In this document: positions 33,575 to 42,912 of the stretch, in pieces
Numbering within the stretch: position 1 is the first letter of the stretch
How the letters are laid out: each line of letters begins with the position of its first letter
Assembly: GCA_900547475.1 (NCBI GenBank)
Contig: URGW01000008.1
Coordinates: forward strand, 1-64,000
Direction: 5' to 3'
Length of the DNA: 64,000 nucleotides
Source of the DNA: an uncultured Clostridium sp.
GTDB taxonomy: Bacteria; Bacillota; Clostridia; Clostridiales; Clostridiaceae
Position numbers and translations under genes: made by a program
Notes under the pieces: generated by a model
Told to the model about the DNA's origin: nothing
What the model saw: the letters and a program-made list of their open reading frames with translations, nothing else
The model's database searches: none

Positions 33575-34981
33575 ATGGAGAAAAATGAAGTAAAAGACTT
33601 AACACAAGGTAATGTATTCAAGCTAATTTTAGGTTTTTCAATCCCACTATTATTTGGAATGCTATTTCAACAGTTCTATAGTATGGTAGATACAATTATT
33701 GTTGGTAAGTACTTAGGGGTTACCGCCTTGGCAGAAGTAGGATCAACTGGGTCAATAAGTTTTATGATAATTGGTTTCTGTATGGGAGTTTGCAATGGAT
33801 TTGCAATACCTGTAGCACAAAAATTTGGAGCACGTAATTATAAACTCTTACGTAAATATGTTTTTAATAGTGCAATATTATCGGCTATATTTTCACTTGT
33901 TATGACTATAATAGTATGTTTGCTTTGTAGGAATATTCTAGAGTGGATGAATACACCTGATGATATAATGGATGGTGCATATAGTTATATATTCGTTATA
34001 TTCTTGGGAATACCAGTTACTTATTTATATAATTTATTAGCTGGAATAATACGTTCATTTGGAGATAGTAAAACGCCACTTATATTTTTAATCATGTCAT
34101 CAATAATTAATATTGTTTTAGATTTAGTATTTATAATTATTTTTAACATGGGAGTAGCTGGAGCAGCTTGGGCAACTGTTATATCACAAGCTGTATCAGG
34201 TATATGTTGTTTAATATTTATGAAAAAAAGATATAGTATTCTTAAGTTTGAAAATGACGAACTTAAGGTTAATGGTCATTGTATTAGAAGATTATGTTAT
34301 ATGGGAATACCTATGGGTTTGCAGTACTCTATAACGGCAATAGGAAGTGTAATACTTCAAACAGCAGTAAATGGATTAGGTTCACTAGTTGTTGCAACAG
34401 TAACTGCAGGAAGTAAGATTTCTATGTTTTTAAGTTGTCCATTTGATGCATTAGGATCTACAATGGCTACATATGCAGGACAAAATGTTGGAGCAAAAAA
34501 GCTAGATCGTGTAAGTGAAGGGATAAAAAGTAGCCTAAAAATAGGTTCTATATATTCAATAATTGCTTTTATAATATCTATTTTCTTTGGGAAAACTATA
34601 GCATTACTTTTTGTCAATGGAAGTGAAGTAGAATTACTTTCAATGGTGAAGAAGTATTTAATAATAACAGCAGCTTTTTATATTCCATTATGTTTTGTAA
34701 ATGTAGTACGTTTTACTATTCAAGGAATGGGATATTCAACATTTGCAATATGTGCTGGAGTGTGTGAGATGGTAGCTAGAACAGTATGTGGATTTGTTTT
34801 AGTTCCTATATTTGGGTTCACTGCAGTGTGTTTAGCAAGTCCTATTGCATGGATATGTGCAGATGCATTTTTGATACCTGGATATATAAGTGTATTAAAG
34901 AAGATGAAGAAAGAAATAAAACTTAGAACTAAAGAGAAAGTTAGTGATATTAAAGAAGTTAATGCTGGTATAGATTTATAG
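33575..34981 (+). CDS. MATE-family efflux transporter
   Basis: A 468-residue protein with twelve predicted helices in two MatE halves (GFSIPLLFGMLFQQFYSMVD and the matching segment GIPMGLQYSITAIGSVILQT). MATE proteins export organic cations or drugs using Na+ or H+. Here it sits inside a sugar locus with its own GAGGAAAAA ribosome site and flanking terminators, so it is probably an independent unit. Confidence 0.92.
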   Translation: MEKNEVKDLTQGNVFKLILGFSIPLLFGMLFQQFYSMVDTIIVGKYLGVTALAEVGSTGSISFMIIGFCMGVCNGFAIPVAQKFGARNYKLLRKYVFNSAILSAIFSLVMTIIVCLLCRNILEWMNTPDDIMDGAYSYIFVIFLGIPVTYLYNLLAGIIRSFGDSKTPLIFLIMSSIINIVLDLVFIIIFNMGVAGAAWATVISQAVSGICCLIFMKKRYSILKFENDELKVNGHCIRRLCYMGIPMGLQYSITAIGSVILQTAVNGLGSLVVATVTAGSKISMFLSCPFDALGSTMATYAGQNVGAKKLDRVSEGIKSSLKIGSIYSIIAFIISIFFGKTIALLFVNGSEVELLSMVKKYLIITAAFYIPLCFVNVVRFTIQGMGYSTFAICAGVCEMVARTVCGFVLVPIFGFTAVCLASPIAWICADAFLIPGYISVLKKMKKEIKLRTKEKVSDIKEVNAGIDL

Positions 34982-34993
34982 AATGGATAGAAG

Positions 34994-35038
34994 ATGCGTT
35001 AAATAGATGATAAAGTATCAAAAGTTTAACGTATTTTT
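34994..35038 (+). terminator. terminator after the MATE gene
   Basis: ATGCGTTAAA (34994-35003) pairs with TTTAACGTAT (35025-35034) with one G-T wobble, then TTTTT. Confidence 0.78.
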
Positions 35039-35167
35039 TATATTAAAGGTATGTTTATAATTAAGATAAAAAATATATAAGTATAATACTATAAAGTTAA
35101 ATTAATTTATATTTAATGTTAATAAAATGCACAAAGTGAAAAAGTAATATTGAGGTGAAATATAAGA

Positions 35168-36181
35168 ATGGCTACGTTGAAGGAAATAGCAGATAAGGTA
35201 GGGGTATCCTTAGCAACAGTATCTAGAGTTTTAAATAATGATAGCGGAATTTTAGTTGCCGATGAAACTAAAGTACAAATATTAAAGGTAGCAGAAGAAT
35301 TAAATTATAAGACTGCAAAGCAAAGAAAAGGTAAAAATATAGATAAAAAAATAGTTACTATAGGAATCGTAGAAATGTATGATGTAGTCAAACAGTTACA
35401 AGATCCGTATTATTTGCTTTTAAGGAATATAGTGGAGAAAAAGGCTTTTGAAAATGATATAAAGCTTGTTAGACTATTTAAAAAAGATAATAATTATGAA
35501 TGTATTGAAGAAGAGGAATTACAAGGAATTATTGCTATAGGAAAGTTTACTTCGGAAGAAGTAGAGAAATTAGCAGATAAAACTATAAATATAGTGTTTA
35601 TAGATTCTGCTCCTAATGATGAGTTATATGATAGCGTAAAGGTTAACTATAAGTTAGGTGTAAAACAAGGATTAGAATATTTTATTAAGCTTGGTCATAA
35701 AAATATTGGATTTATTGGGGAAAGATATACATTGGGTGATAATAAAATTCCTACTTTTGATGATAGATTAAAATATTTTTATGAATATATGAATAATAAT
35801 AAATTACTAAATGAAAAGTTTATAATTAATAGTGACATGACAGCAGAAGGTGGACATGAAGCTATAATTAATTATATTGATAGCAAAAATGAAATGCCAA
35901 CAGCTTTTTTTGCAGCTAATGATGCCATTGCAAGCGGGTTAATTAAGGGATTATATGAAAGAAATATAAAGGTTCCGGAAGAGGTAAGTATAATAGGATT
36001 TAATGATACAATAATATCACAATATACTAATCCACCATTAACAGCTATAAGGGTACATATAGAGTATTTAGGGGAAGTTGCAGTAGAACTTATTATTGAA
36101 AAGATAAAGGGAAGAAATTATGCAAAAAAAGTTATAATACCTAGCGAATTTGTATTAAGAAGTAGTGTAAGAAAAATATAA
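35168..36181 (+). CDS. LacI/GalR-family repressor
   Basis: A 337-residue regulator. The N-terminal helix-turn-helix is MATLKEIADKVGVSLATVSRVLN, typical in order and spacing (key residues T3, A7, V13, S14, T17, V18, R20, L22), followed by a periplasmic-binding-protein-like sugar domain (about 60-337). It lies immediately upstream of alpha-galactosidase and is the natural candidate to bind the GAAAACGTTATC site at 36313-36324. ATG 35168 follows GAGGTG. It ends at its own terminator. Confidence 0.93.
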   Translation: MATLKEIADKVGVSLATVSRVLNNDSGILVADETKVQILKVAEELNYKTAKQRKGKNIDKKIVTIGIVEMYDVVKQLQDPYYLLLRNIVEKKAFENDIKLVRLFKKDNNYECIEEEELQGIIAIGKFTSEEVEKLADKTINIVFIDSAPNDELYDSVKVNYKLGVKQGLEYFIKLGHKNIGFIGERYTLGDNKIPTFDDRLKYFYEYMNNNKLLNEKFIINSDMTAEGGHEAIINYIDSKNEMPTAFFAANDAIASGLIKGLYERNIKVPEEVSIIGFNDTIISQYTNPPLTAIRVHIEYLGEVAVELIIEKIKGRNYAKKVIIPSEFVLRSSVRKI

Positions 36182-36193
36182 TAGAAAACTATG

Positions 36194-36236
36194 AAAAAGA
36201 GAGTATTTTTTATTATGTAAGATACTTTCTTTTTTT
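36194..36236 (+). terminator. terminator after the LacI gene
   Basis: AAAAAGAGAGTAT (36194-36206) pairs with ATACTTTCTTTTT (36222-36234) with one wobble, merging into a long T-run. Confidence 0.8.
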
Positions 36237-36259
36237 ATAAAAATAATTTTTTGAATAAA

Positions 36260-36293
36260 TTTTACTAAAAATATTGAAAATTTTACTGTGAAT
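36260..36293. promoter_or_regulatory. paired AT-rich operator, alpha-galactosidase promoter
   Basis: Palindrome TTTTACTAAAA (36260-36270, centre 36265) and near-palindrome TTTTACTGTGAAT (36281-36293, centre 36287) lie 22 bp apart centre to centre. The second falls in the spacer between the -35 and -10 boxes. The same pair recurs upstream of the GPH transporter and GH42 genes. Confidence 0.5.
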
Positions 36294-36324
36294 ATATTAT
36301 AATCTTTATTAAGAAAACGTTATC
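36274..36324 (+). promoter_or_regulatory. promoter of alpha-galactosidase with LacI/CcpA-like operator
   Basis: -35 TTGAAA (36274-36279), 18-bp spacer, perfect -10 TATAAT (36298-36303). Directly at the expected transcription start lies GAAAACGTTATC (36313-36324) with the central AACGTT of LacI-family operators; the surrounding bases also resemble a catabolite (cre) site. Placement favours repression. Confidence 0.65.
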
Positions 36325-36358
36325 TAGTAATATTATAGTAAAAGGAGTTAGTAGAGTT

Positions 36359-38425
36359 ATGGGAATTTTAATCAATAAGTCAGAAAATATATTTAGCCTT
36401 CAAAGTAAAAATACTTCATATGTATTTGGAGTAGATAGTGAAGGCTTATTAAGAAATTTATATTGGGGAAGTAAAATTGAAAATGTTGAAGATTTTGATA
36501 TGCCTATATTAAATGAAGTATCAACAAATGATCCAGTGTATGAAATCACTAGGGAAGAGTATCCTGTATATGGTAGTTTAAGATATAAGGAGCATTGTTT
36601 GAAAGTTGCATTTTCAGATAGAAGTAGGGAATTAGTTTATAAATATATGGGATACGATATTAATGGTGATGAATTAACAATAAAATTAAAAGATTCTTAC
36701 TATGATTTTAATATTAATCTTCATTATAAAGTTTATGAACATTATGATTTAATAGAAAGATATGTAAGTATTAAAAATAATTCTAATAATATTATTGAAA
36801 TTGAAAAAATACATAGTGGACAATTTCATATTCCTTATGAAGATCTAAATTTTTCAAATGTTCATGGTCATTGGGGAGCAGAACAACAAAGATTTATTCA
36901 AAAAGTTAATTATGGAAAAATTGTTATAGAAAATAGAAGAGGAATATCAACTCATAATCATAATCCTTATTTTATATTAGATAAGGATGCTACTGAAACC
37001 ACAGGTGAGGTATTCTTTGGAGCTTTAAAGTTAAGTGGAAATTTTAGTGGAATAATAGAGCAAACTCAATATGGTGAAACGTTAGTTCAAATGGGAATAA
37101 ATTCACATGATTTTTTAATGGAGCTTAAACCAAAAGAGCAGTTTGTTACTCCTGCAATTATAGTAGGATATAGTGATTCGGGTTTTGAAACTATGACTCA
37201 TAATCTTCATAATTTTGCAAAAGATAATATATTAAGAAAGGGATTAAGGCCAGTATTATATAATTCATGGGAAGCAACTGAGTTTAAGGTAAGTTGTGAT
37301 GAGCAAATAAAACTTGCTGAAAAGGCTAAGGAAATAGGCGCCGAATTATTTGTAGTAGATGATGGATGGTTTGGAGAAAGACACGGAATAGATAATGGTT
37401 TAGGGGATTGGTATGTAAATAAAGATAAATTCCCTGATGGATTAGATCCATTAATTAAAAAAGTTAAGGAAATGGATATGATGTTTGGAATATGGGTTGA
37501 ACCAGAAATGGTAAATCCTTTATCTCAGCTTTATAAGGAGCATCCGGAGTGGATATATCATTTTGAAACTAGAGAAAGTGATACATCAAGGGGACAATAT
37601 GTATTAAATGTAACTAGAAAAGAAGTAAAAGAATTTATTTATAATATGCTAGATAACTTGTTATCAACTTATGATATTGATTATATTAAGTGGGATGCCA
37701 ATAGACCGATATCACAAACAGCAGTAGAAAAAGATATTTGGTACAAGCATATAGAGGGAGTTTATGATATTGTAAGAGAATTAAAACTTAAACATCCCAA
37801 TGTTTTATTTGAAGCATGTGCATCTGGTGGAGGAAGAATTGATTATGGAATTTTAGGGATATTTGATGATTTTTGGACAAGTGATAATACTGATGCCTAT
37901 GATAGATTATTTATTCAAGATACTTATTCGTATATATATCCAATTAAGGCTATGAGAGCTTGGGTAACAGATTGTCCTAATTTCTTATCTAGAAGAGTTA
38001 TACCAATGAAGTTTAGATATCATAGTGCTATGATGGGGACATTGGGGATTGGATGTAATATATTAAAGTTTAATGAGAGTGAAGTAAAGTTATCACAAGA
38101 ATTAATAGAAGAATATAAGCAAATGAGGCATATTATCCAAGAAGGTAATTTTTATAGATTAGAAAATACATCAAAAAATAATTATAGTGTTTATCAATAT
38201 AATAAAGAAAATGAAAGTTTATTGTTTGTATTCTTACCTCAAAGTGTGATTGGTCATAGAGGTATAACAGTTAAACTTAGAGGGTTAGAATGTGATTCTA
38301 AATATTTAATAAAAATTGATAATAGAGAAATAATTAAAAGTGGAAGTTACCTAATGAATAGAGGGTTAGATATTAAGTTATATGGGGATTACTCTAGTGA
38401 TATTATAAAGGTTAATAAAATTTAA
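36359..38425 (+). CDS. GH36 alpha-galactosidase
   Basis: A 688-residue cytoplasmic alpha-galactosidase that hydrolyses melibiose and raffinose-type oligosaccharides. It has the N-terminal beta-supersandwich, the catalytic barrel and a C-terminal beta domain. The nucleophile is Asp446 in YIKWDANR. The acid/base aspartate is in SDNTD (508-512). The EPEMVNP motif is also standard. An AAAGGAGTTAG site precedes the ATG. With the downstream GPH symporter and GH42 enzyme it forms a galactoside-use set. Confidence 0.95.
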   Translation: MGILINKSENIFSLQSKNTSYVFGVDSEGLLRNLYWGSKIENVEDFDMPILNEVSTNDPVYEITREEYPVYGSLRYKEHCLKVAFSDRSRELVYKYMGYDINGDELTIKLKDSYYDFNINLHYKVYEHYDLIERYVSIKNNSNNIIEIEKIHSGQFHIPYEDLNFSNVHGHWGAEQQRFIQKVNYGKIVIENRRGISTHNHNPYFILDKDATETTGEVFFGALKLSGNFSGIIEQTQYGETLVQMGINSHDFLMELKPKEQFVTPAIIVGYSDSGFETMTHNLHNFAKDNILRKGLRPVLYNSWEATEFKVSCDEQIKLAEKAKEIGAELFVVDDGWFGERHGIDNGLGDWYVNKDKFPDGLDPLIKKVKEMDMMFGIWVEPEMVNPLSQLYKEHPEWIYHFETRESDTSRGQYVLNVTRKEVKEFIYNMLDNLLSTYDIDYIKWDANRPISQTAVEKDIWYKHIEGVYDIVRELKLKHPNVLFEACASGGGRIDYGILGIFDDFWTSDNTDAYDRLFIQDTYSYIYPIKAMRAWVTDCPNFLSRRVIPMKFRYHSAMMGTLGIGCNILKFNESEVKLSQELIEEYKQMRHIIQEGNFYRLENTSKNNYSVYQYNKENESLLFVFLPQSVIGHRGITVKLRGLECDSKYLIKIDNREIIKSGSYLMNRGLDIKLYGDYSSDIIKVNKI

Positions 38426-38439
38426 ATAAATATTATTTT

Positions 38440-38503
38440 AAAATAGATTATTAAATACCAACGTAGAATTATAGGTTCTTTAAGGGTTAATAATCTATTT
38501 TTA
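38440..38503 (+). terminator. terminator after alpha-galactosidase
   Basis: A perfect 15-bp stem AAAATAGATTATTAA (38440-38454) / TTAATAATCTATTTT (38487-38501) with a 32-base loop and trailing T. Confidence 0.72.
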
Positions 38504-38507
38504 TATA

Positions 38508-38653
38508 TTTTACAGTAATGATGAGATAGATAAATTAGGGTATAAATTAATAGTTTTGAAATGTATGGTGAAATTAATGGGTAAAACTTAGTAAAATAAT
38601 ATTAAATTTTACTGTAAAAAATAGTTGTAAAACCTTTTCTTATATGTTAATAT
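38508..38653 (+). promoter_or_regulatory. operator sites and promoter of the GPH symporter
   Basis: TTTTACAGTAAT (38508-38519), ACTTAGTAAAA (38586-38596, centre 38591) and the perfect palindrome TTTTACTGTAAAA (38607-38619, centre 38613). The last two are 22 bp apart. A likely promoter follows: TTGTAA (38625-38630), 17-bp spacer, TAATAT (38648-38653). Here the sites are upstream of the -35, which would also suit an activator. Confidence 0.45.
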
Positions 38654-38723
38654 ATAAACATGAAATGTGAAAACAATTACAAAAAAGAGTGAAAACATAT
38701 GGAATATTTGGAGGGAGAGAATT

Positions 38724-40103
38724 ATGGGATTATCATTTAAAGAAAAGTATTCTTTTGGGATTGGTGCATTAGGAAAGGATTTATGTTATGCAATAGTATC
38801 TAGTTACCTAATGATTTATTTTACAGATTTAGTTGGACTAGCTCCTGCCTTTGTAGGAAGTTTATTCTTAGTAGCTAGATTATGGGATGCCATTAATGAC
38901 CCTATGATGGGGATGATTGTTGATAATACAAATACAAAATGGGGGAAGTTTAGACCTTGGATTTTAATTGGAACATTAATTAATGCTATAGTATTAGTAT
39001 TTTTATTTAAAAAACCAGATGGATTAAGTGGAACTTCATTATATGCTTATTATTCAGTAATGTATCTATTATGGGGAATGACTTATACAGTAATGGATAT
39101 ACCTTATTGGTCAATGTTACCTTCTTTATCTAAAACTAATGAAGAAAGAGCTCAGATGTCAGTTATACCAAGAATATTTGCAAGTTGTGCATGGTTAATA
39201 ATGGGGGCATTTGGACTTTCAATAGTTAATACACTAGGAAGTGGGAATCAAACTAAGGGATATGGATATTTTGCAATAATAATAGCAATAATTTTTGCAA
39301 TAACTTCTATTATAACTGTTGTAAACGTTAAAGATAGTAGTTGTAAATCAACAGAGGTAAATGAAAAACCAGAGAAGACAAGTTTAAAGAGAGCGTTTAA
39401 AGTTATAAAAGAAAATGATCAACTTATGGTATTTATAGGAGTAGTACTTGCATATAACTTAGTGGCTCAATTATCAGGGGGAATGTCAATTTACTATTTC
39501 AAGTATGTTGTTGGAAATGAAAATATGTATCAAGTATTTACAGCATTTGCTGGATTAGCTGAAATAGCAGCACTTATGCTTTTCCCAATGCTTTCAAAAA
39601 GAATGAGCAAAAAAGGGGTATTTAGATTAGCTTGTTACTTACCAGCAGTAGGTTTAATAATACTATTATTTGCAGGAATTTTTGTACCTGGAAACGCAAT
39701 GCTTATAGCTTTATCAGGAATAATACTTAAGTTAGGTTCAGGATTTACTTTAGGAGCTACAACAGTTATGCTTGCAGATGTTATAGATTATGGTGAAGTA
39801 AGATTTGGTTCAAGAAATGAAAGTATAATAGCTTCATTCCAAACATTGTTAGTTAAAACTGCATCAGCTGTATCAGGATGGTTAATAGGTGTTGGATTAA
39901 CAATAGTAGGGTATGTTCCAAATGTAACACAAACAGCAGGAACAATATTTGGTATGAGAATACTTATGGTTGCAGTACCTTCAGTAATAACATTATTAGG
40001 ATTCTTCATATATGTTAGAGGATATAAGTTACATGGCGAATACCAAGAGAAGATAATGAATGAACTAAATAACAAGAGAGAATCTGAATTAGAAGTTGTT
40101 TAA
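38724..40103 (+). CDS. GPH-family sugar:cation symporter
   Basis: A 459-residue transporter with twelve helices of the glycoside-pentoside-hexuronide family (MelB relatives). The helix 2 motif AxxDPxMG appears as WDAINDPMMGMIVDNT and the loop has YWSMLPSLSKTNEERAQ. ATG 38724 follows GGAGGGAGAG; an ATG at 38667 lacks a ribosome site and would add a non-membrane tail. Placed between alpha- and beta-galactosidase genes, it most likely imports melibiose, raffinose or a galacto-oligosaccharide. No IIA domain is attached. Confidence 0.92.
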   Translation: MGLSFKEKYSFGIGALGKDLCYAIVSSYLMIYFTDLVGLAPAFVGSLFLVARLWDAINDPMMGMIVDNTNTKWGKFRPWILIGTLINAIVLVFLFKKPDGLSGTSLYAYYSVMYLLWGMTYTVMDIPYWSMLPSLSKTNEERAQMSVIPRIFASCAWLIMGAFGLSIVNTLGSGNQTKGYGYFAIIIAIIFAITSIITVVNVKDSSCKSTEVNEKPEKTSLKRAFKVIKENDQLMVFIGVVLAYNLVAQLSGGMSIYYFKYVVGNENMYQVFTAFAGLAEIAALMLFPMLSKRMSKKGVFRLACYLPAVGLIILLFAGIFVPGNAMLIALSGIILKLGSGFTLGATTVMLADVIDYGEVRFGSRNESIIASFQTLLVKTASAVSGWLIGVGLTIVGYVPNVTQTAGTIFGMRILMVAVPSVITLLGFFIYVRGYKLHGEYQEKIMNELNNKRESELEVV

Positions 40104-40136
40104 GTGTTATAAATAATTATTAGCAACAATTTAATA

Positions 40137-40178
40137 AATGACAAATTGAAGGTTCAACTCTCAATTTGTCATTTTTAT
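40137..40178 (+). terminator. terminator after the symporter gene
   Basis: AATGACAAATTGA (40137-40149) / TCAATTTGTCATT (40161-40173), a perfect 13-bp stem followed by TTTTA. Confidence 0.9.
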
Positions 40179-40211
40179 TTAAAAAATATATTATTATAAA
40201 AATAAGTTTGA

Positions 40212-40240
40212 TATAATATTTTAGTAAAATTTACAGTAAA
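40212..40240 (+). promoter_or_regulatory. -10 box and paired operator of GH42
   Basis: A TATAAT at 40212-40217 is followed at once by TTTTAGTAAAA (40219-40229, centre 40224) and TTTACAGTAAA (40230-40240, centre 40235), 11 bp apart. They cover the expected transcription start, so a bound protein should block initiation. No good -35 box is seen. Confidence 0.5.
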
Positions 40241-40255
40241 AAGGGGCAATGTAAA

Positions 40256-42208
40256 ATGTTTTTAGGTGTTGATTATTATCCAGAGCACTGGAATGAAGAT
40301 ATGTTAGAAGAAGATTTAAATAATATTATAGAATTAGGAAGCAATGTAATAAGAATAGGTGAATTTGCATGGCACATGATGGAGAGTGAAGAAGGTAAAT
40401 TTGATTTTTCATATTTTGATCATGTAATAAATGAAGCTAAGAAAAAAGGATTAAAAGTTATATTTGGTACCCCAACAGCTACAATGCCAGCATGGCTTGC
40501 AAAAAAACATCCAGATGTTTTAGGTGAGTTTGAAGACAACACTAAGAGGGTTTTTGGAGGGAGAAGACAATACTGCTTTAATAGTAAAACTTATTATAAA
40601 TATAGTGAAACAATAATTAGAGAACTTGCAAATTATTTTAAGGATGAAGAAGCTATAGTAGCATGGCAAATAGATAATGAGTTTGGACATGAGGGTAGTG
40701 ATGTATGTTATTGTAATGAATGTAAGAAAGTATTTAGAGAATATTTAAGAAAAGCTTATAATAATGATATAGATAAATTAAATGAAATTTGGGGAACTAG
40801 ATTTTGGTCTCAAACTTATAACGATTTTGAAGAAATACCAATTCCAGCAAAGACAATAACAACACATAATCCAAGCCTTAGAATGGAATGGGAAAGATTT
40901 AGAAGTTTAAGTGTTGAAAATTATGCAAAGTTTCAGGTTGAAATATTAAAGGAAATATTAGGAGAAGATTCGGTAATAATTCATGACTTTTCTGGAGGAT
41001 ATTTTGATAAAAGTTTTGATTTTTCAAAAGTGGCAAAACATATAGATGTAGTTGCATATAATAATTATCCAGTATGGGGTGGTCAAAAGGAGCCAATTCC
41101 TCCACATGAAATTGCGTGTGGTTTAGATTTCATGAGAGGTGCTAAAAGACAAAACTTCTGGATTACAGAAGCTATAATGGGAGCTCAAGGGCATGATGTT
41201 ATAGGGTATCTTCCAAGGCCAAATCAGGCTAAAATGTGGTCATATCAAGCAATGGCTCATGGGTGTAATTCTCTTATGTATTTTAGATATAGAGGAGCTA
41301 CTAAAGGTGCAGAGCAATATTGTTATGGAATAATAGATCAAGATAATAGAAAAAGAAGAAAATTCTACGAAGTTCAAGATTTTTTTAAGGATATGAAAGA
41401 AAATGAACATATTATAAATAGTGAAATAAAATCAGAAGTAGCAGTTATTTATGATTATGAATCTATGGCATCCTTTAGAATTCAAAGACAAAGTTTCTTA
41501 ATGGATTATAAAAAAGAAGTATATAGATTGTATAGACCTTTTTATGAAAATAACATTAATATAGATGTTATTCCATCATATGTGGACTTTAATGAATATA
41601 AAGTTTTATTAATACCAACAATGGTTGTATTTAAGCCTAAAGTTCAAGAAAGAATTAAAGAATTTGTTAAAAATGGTGGTAAAGTAGTATTTAGCTTTAG
41701 AACTGCAGTTAAAGATTACTATAATAATTTAACATTAGGAGAATTAAATCCAAGTTTTTATAATGAGTTAATTGGTGGTTTTGTGGAAGAAGTAGAATCT
41801 CTTCAAGAAGGTCAAAAAGTTAAAATTAAGGGAATAGATGAGTTTATAGGCATCGAAGGTAGTGGAACTGTATTTAGAGATATGTTAAAAACTACTACAT
41901 CAGAAAGCTTATTTATGTATGATGATGAATTTTTTAATGAATTATCAGCTATAACATTAAATAAGTATGGTGATGGAGAGGTTTATTATATTGGTACTGG
42001 TGTAGACAATAATATTATGAATATAATAGCTAAGAAAATATTATCAGAATCAAATATAGAAGTTATTGAATCTGAAGAGGGTATAGAAGTTGTTAAGAGA
42101 AAAGTAAATAATGAAGAATATTATTTTATTATGAATCATACAGCATTAACAAAAGAGTTTAATGGAATTTGTTTAAGTTCCTATGAAAGTAAAATAATTA
42201 AGAGATAA
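40256..42208 (+). CDS. GH42 beta-galactosidase
   Basis: A 650-residue cytoplasmic beta-galactosidase. Acid/base Glu142 lies in IDNEFGH and the nucleophile Glu305 in WITEAIMG. The zinc cysteines of the family are visible in CYCNECKK. Barrel, trimerisation and C-terminal beta domains are present. GH42 enzymes act on plant-derived galactans and galacto-oligosaccharides more than on lactose. The ribosome site is AAAAAGGGGCA. It completes the galactoside set. Confidence 0.95.
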   Translation: MFLGVDYYPEHWNEDMLEEDLNNIIELGSNVIRIGEFAWHMMESEEGKFDFSYFDHVINEAKKKGLKVIFGTPTATMPAWLAKKHPDVLGEFEDNTKRVFGGRRQYCFNSKTYYKYSETIIRELANYFKDEEAIVAWQIDNEFGHEGSDVCYCNECKKVFREYLRKAYNNDIDKLNEIWGTRFWSQTYNDFEEIPIPAKTITTHNPSLRMEWERFRSLSVENYAKFQVEILKEILGEDSVIIHDFSGGYFDKSFDFSKVAKHIDVVAYNNYPVWGGQKEPIPPHEIACGLDFMRGAKRQNFWITEAIMGAQGHDVIGYLPRPNQAKMWSYQAMAHGCNSLMYFRYRGATKGAEQYCYGIIDQDNRKRRKFYEVQDFFKDMKENEHIINSEIKSEVAVIYDYESMASFRIQRQSFLMDYKKEVYRLYRPFYENNINIDVIPSYVDFNEYKVLLIPTMVVFKPKVQERIKEFVKNGGKVVFSFRTAVKDYYNNLTLGELNPSFYNELIGGFVEEVESLQEGQKVKIKGIDEFIGIEGSGTVFRDMLKTTTSESLFMYDDEFFNELSAITLNKYGDGEVYYIGTGVDNNIMNIIAKKILSESNIEVIESEEGIEVVKRKVNNEEYYFIMNHTALTKEFNGICLSSYESKIIKR

Positions 42209-42254
42209 TTTTATAAAAGTAAATATATTTAATATTTTTAGAAGATAATATGTG

Positions 42255-42295
42255 TAGCCTTAACCATTCTTTTTGTTTGGATAAGGCTATTTTTT
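42255..42295 (+). terminator. terminator after GH42
   Basis: TAGCCTTAACCA (42255-42266) pairs with TGGATAAGGCTA (42278-42289) with one A-A mismatch, followed by TTTTTT. Confidence 0.85.
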
Positions 42296-42350
42296 ATTGG
42301 ATGGTTTCAATAAATTAAAAAATAAAAGAGATAGATAGTCAAATTTGTTA

Positions 42351-42414
42351 TTGACATGATAAATAATAGTTGTATAATAGTTTGCATAAGAACTAAATAG
42401 TTTGTATGCAAACT
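42351..42414 (+). promoter_or_regulatory. promoter and two operators of the MarR/HsmA operon
   Basis: Consensus -35 TTGACA (42351-42356), 16-bp spacer, -10 TATAAT (42373-42378). Directly after are two 16-bp sites 20 bp apart: AGTTTGCATAAGAACT (42379-42394) and AGTTTGTATGCAAACT (42399-42414). AGTTTGCATA and TATGCAAACT are also exact inverted copies across both. The arrangement fits repression by the MarR protein encoded in the operon. Confidence 0.7.
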
Positions 42415-42433
42415 TAACTAAGGAGAGATTATA

Positions 42434-42895
42434 GTGAAAAAATCTAAAAGTAGATTATTAGCTGTTAGTAAAAGAGTATTGTTGCTTGTAGCAGGTTTGG
42501 TATGGGGATTTGCAGGATTAAGAGTATTTACATTAGGAAGAGGAGATGTTGTGCTAAATAAAGGCAATGTATTTATAAGTATAGTTTTTTCAATTACTAT
42601 ATTTTATATATTCTTTAATTTTATATTTAAAAAAATATTTATAAAGCATGCTAAGAGAATTATAAATAGTAAATTAGAGAAGCAATGTATATTTTCATTT
42701 TTTGATATAAAGGGATATATAGTAATGGGATGTATGATGACATTTGGAATAGTCATAAGAAATCTTGGTGTATTTAATCATACATTACTAGGAAACTTTT
42801 ATATGGGGTTAGGGGCAGCGTTATTTTTAGCTGGTTTAACATTTTTAATAAGTTCAATAAATTTTGAAGAAGCTAAGGTTAAATATAGTGTGTAA
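42434..42895 (+). CDS. small membrane protein, first gene of the MarR operon
   Basis: A 153-residue membrane protein with about four helices (roughly 14-30, 45-66, 90-108 and 118-140), not recognised. It has a basic N-terminus and no cysteine pattern that would suggest heme ligation on its own. It starts at GTG 42434, fixed by AGGAGAG at 42421-42427, 20 bp after the MarR operators. It ends 17 bp before the marR start, so it is controlled with that gene. Confidence 0.75.
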   Translation: MKKSKSRLLAVSKRVLLLVAGLVWGFAGLRVFTLGRGDVVLNKGNVFISIVFSITIFYIFFNFIFKKIFIKHAKRIINSKLEKQCIFSFFDIKGYIVMGCMMTFGIVIRNLGVFNHTLLGNFYMGLGAALFLAGLTFLISSINFEEAKVKYSV

Positions 42896-42912
42896 TATTG
42901 GAGGTAAATTAT

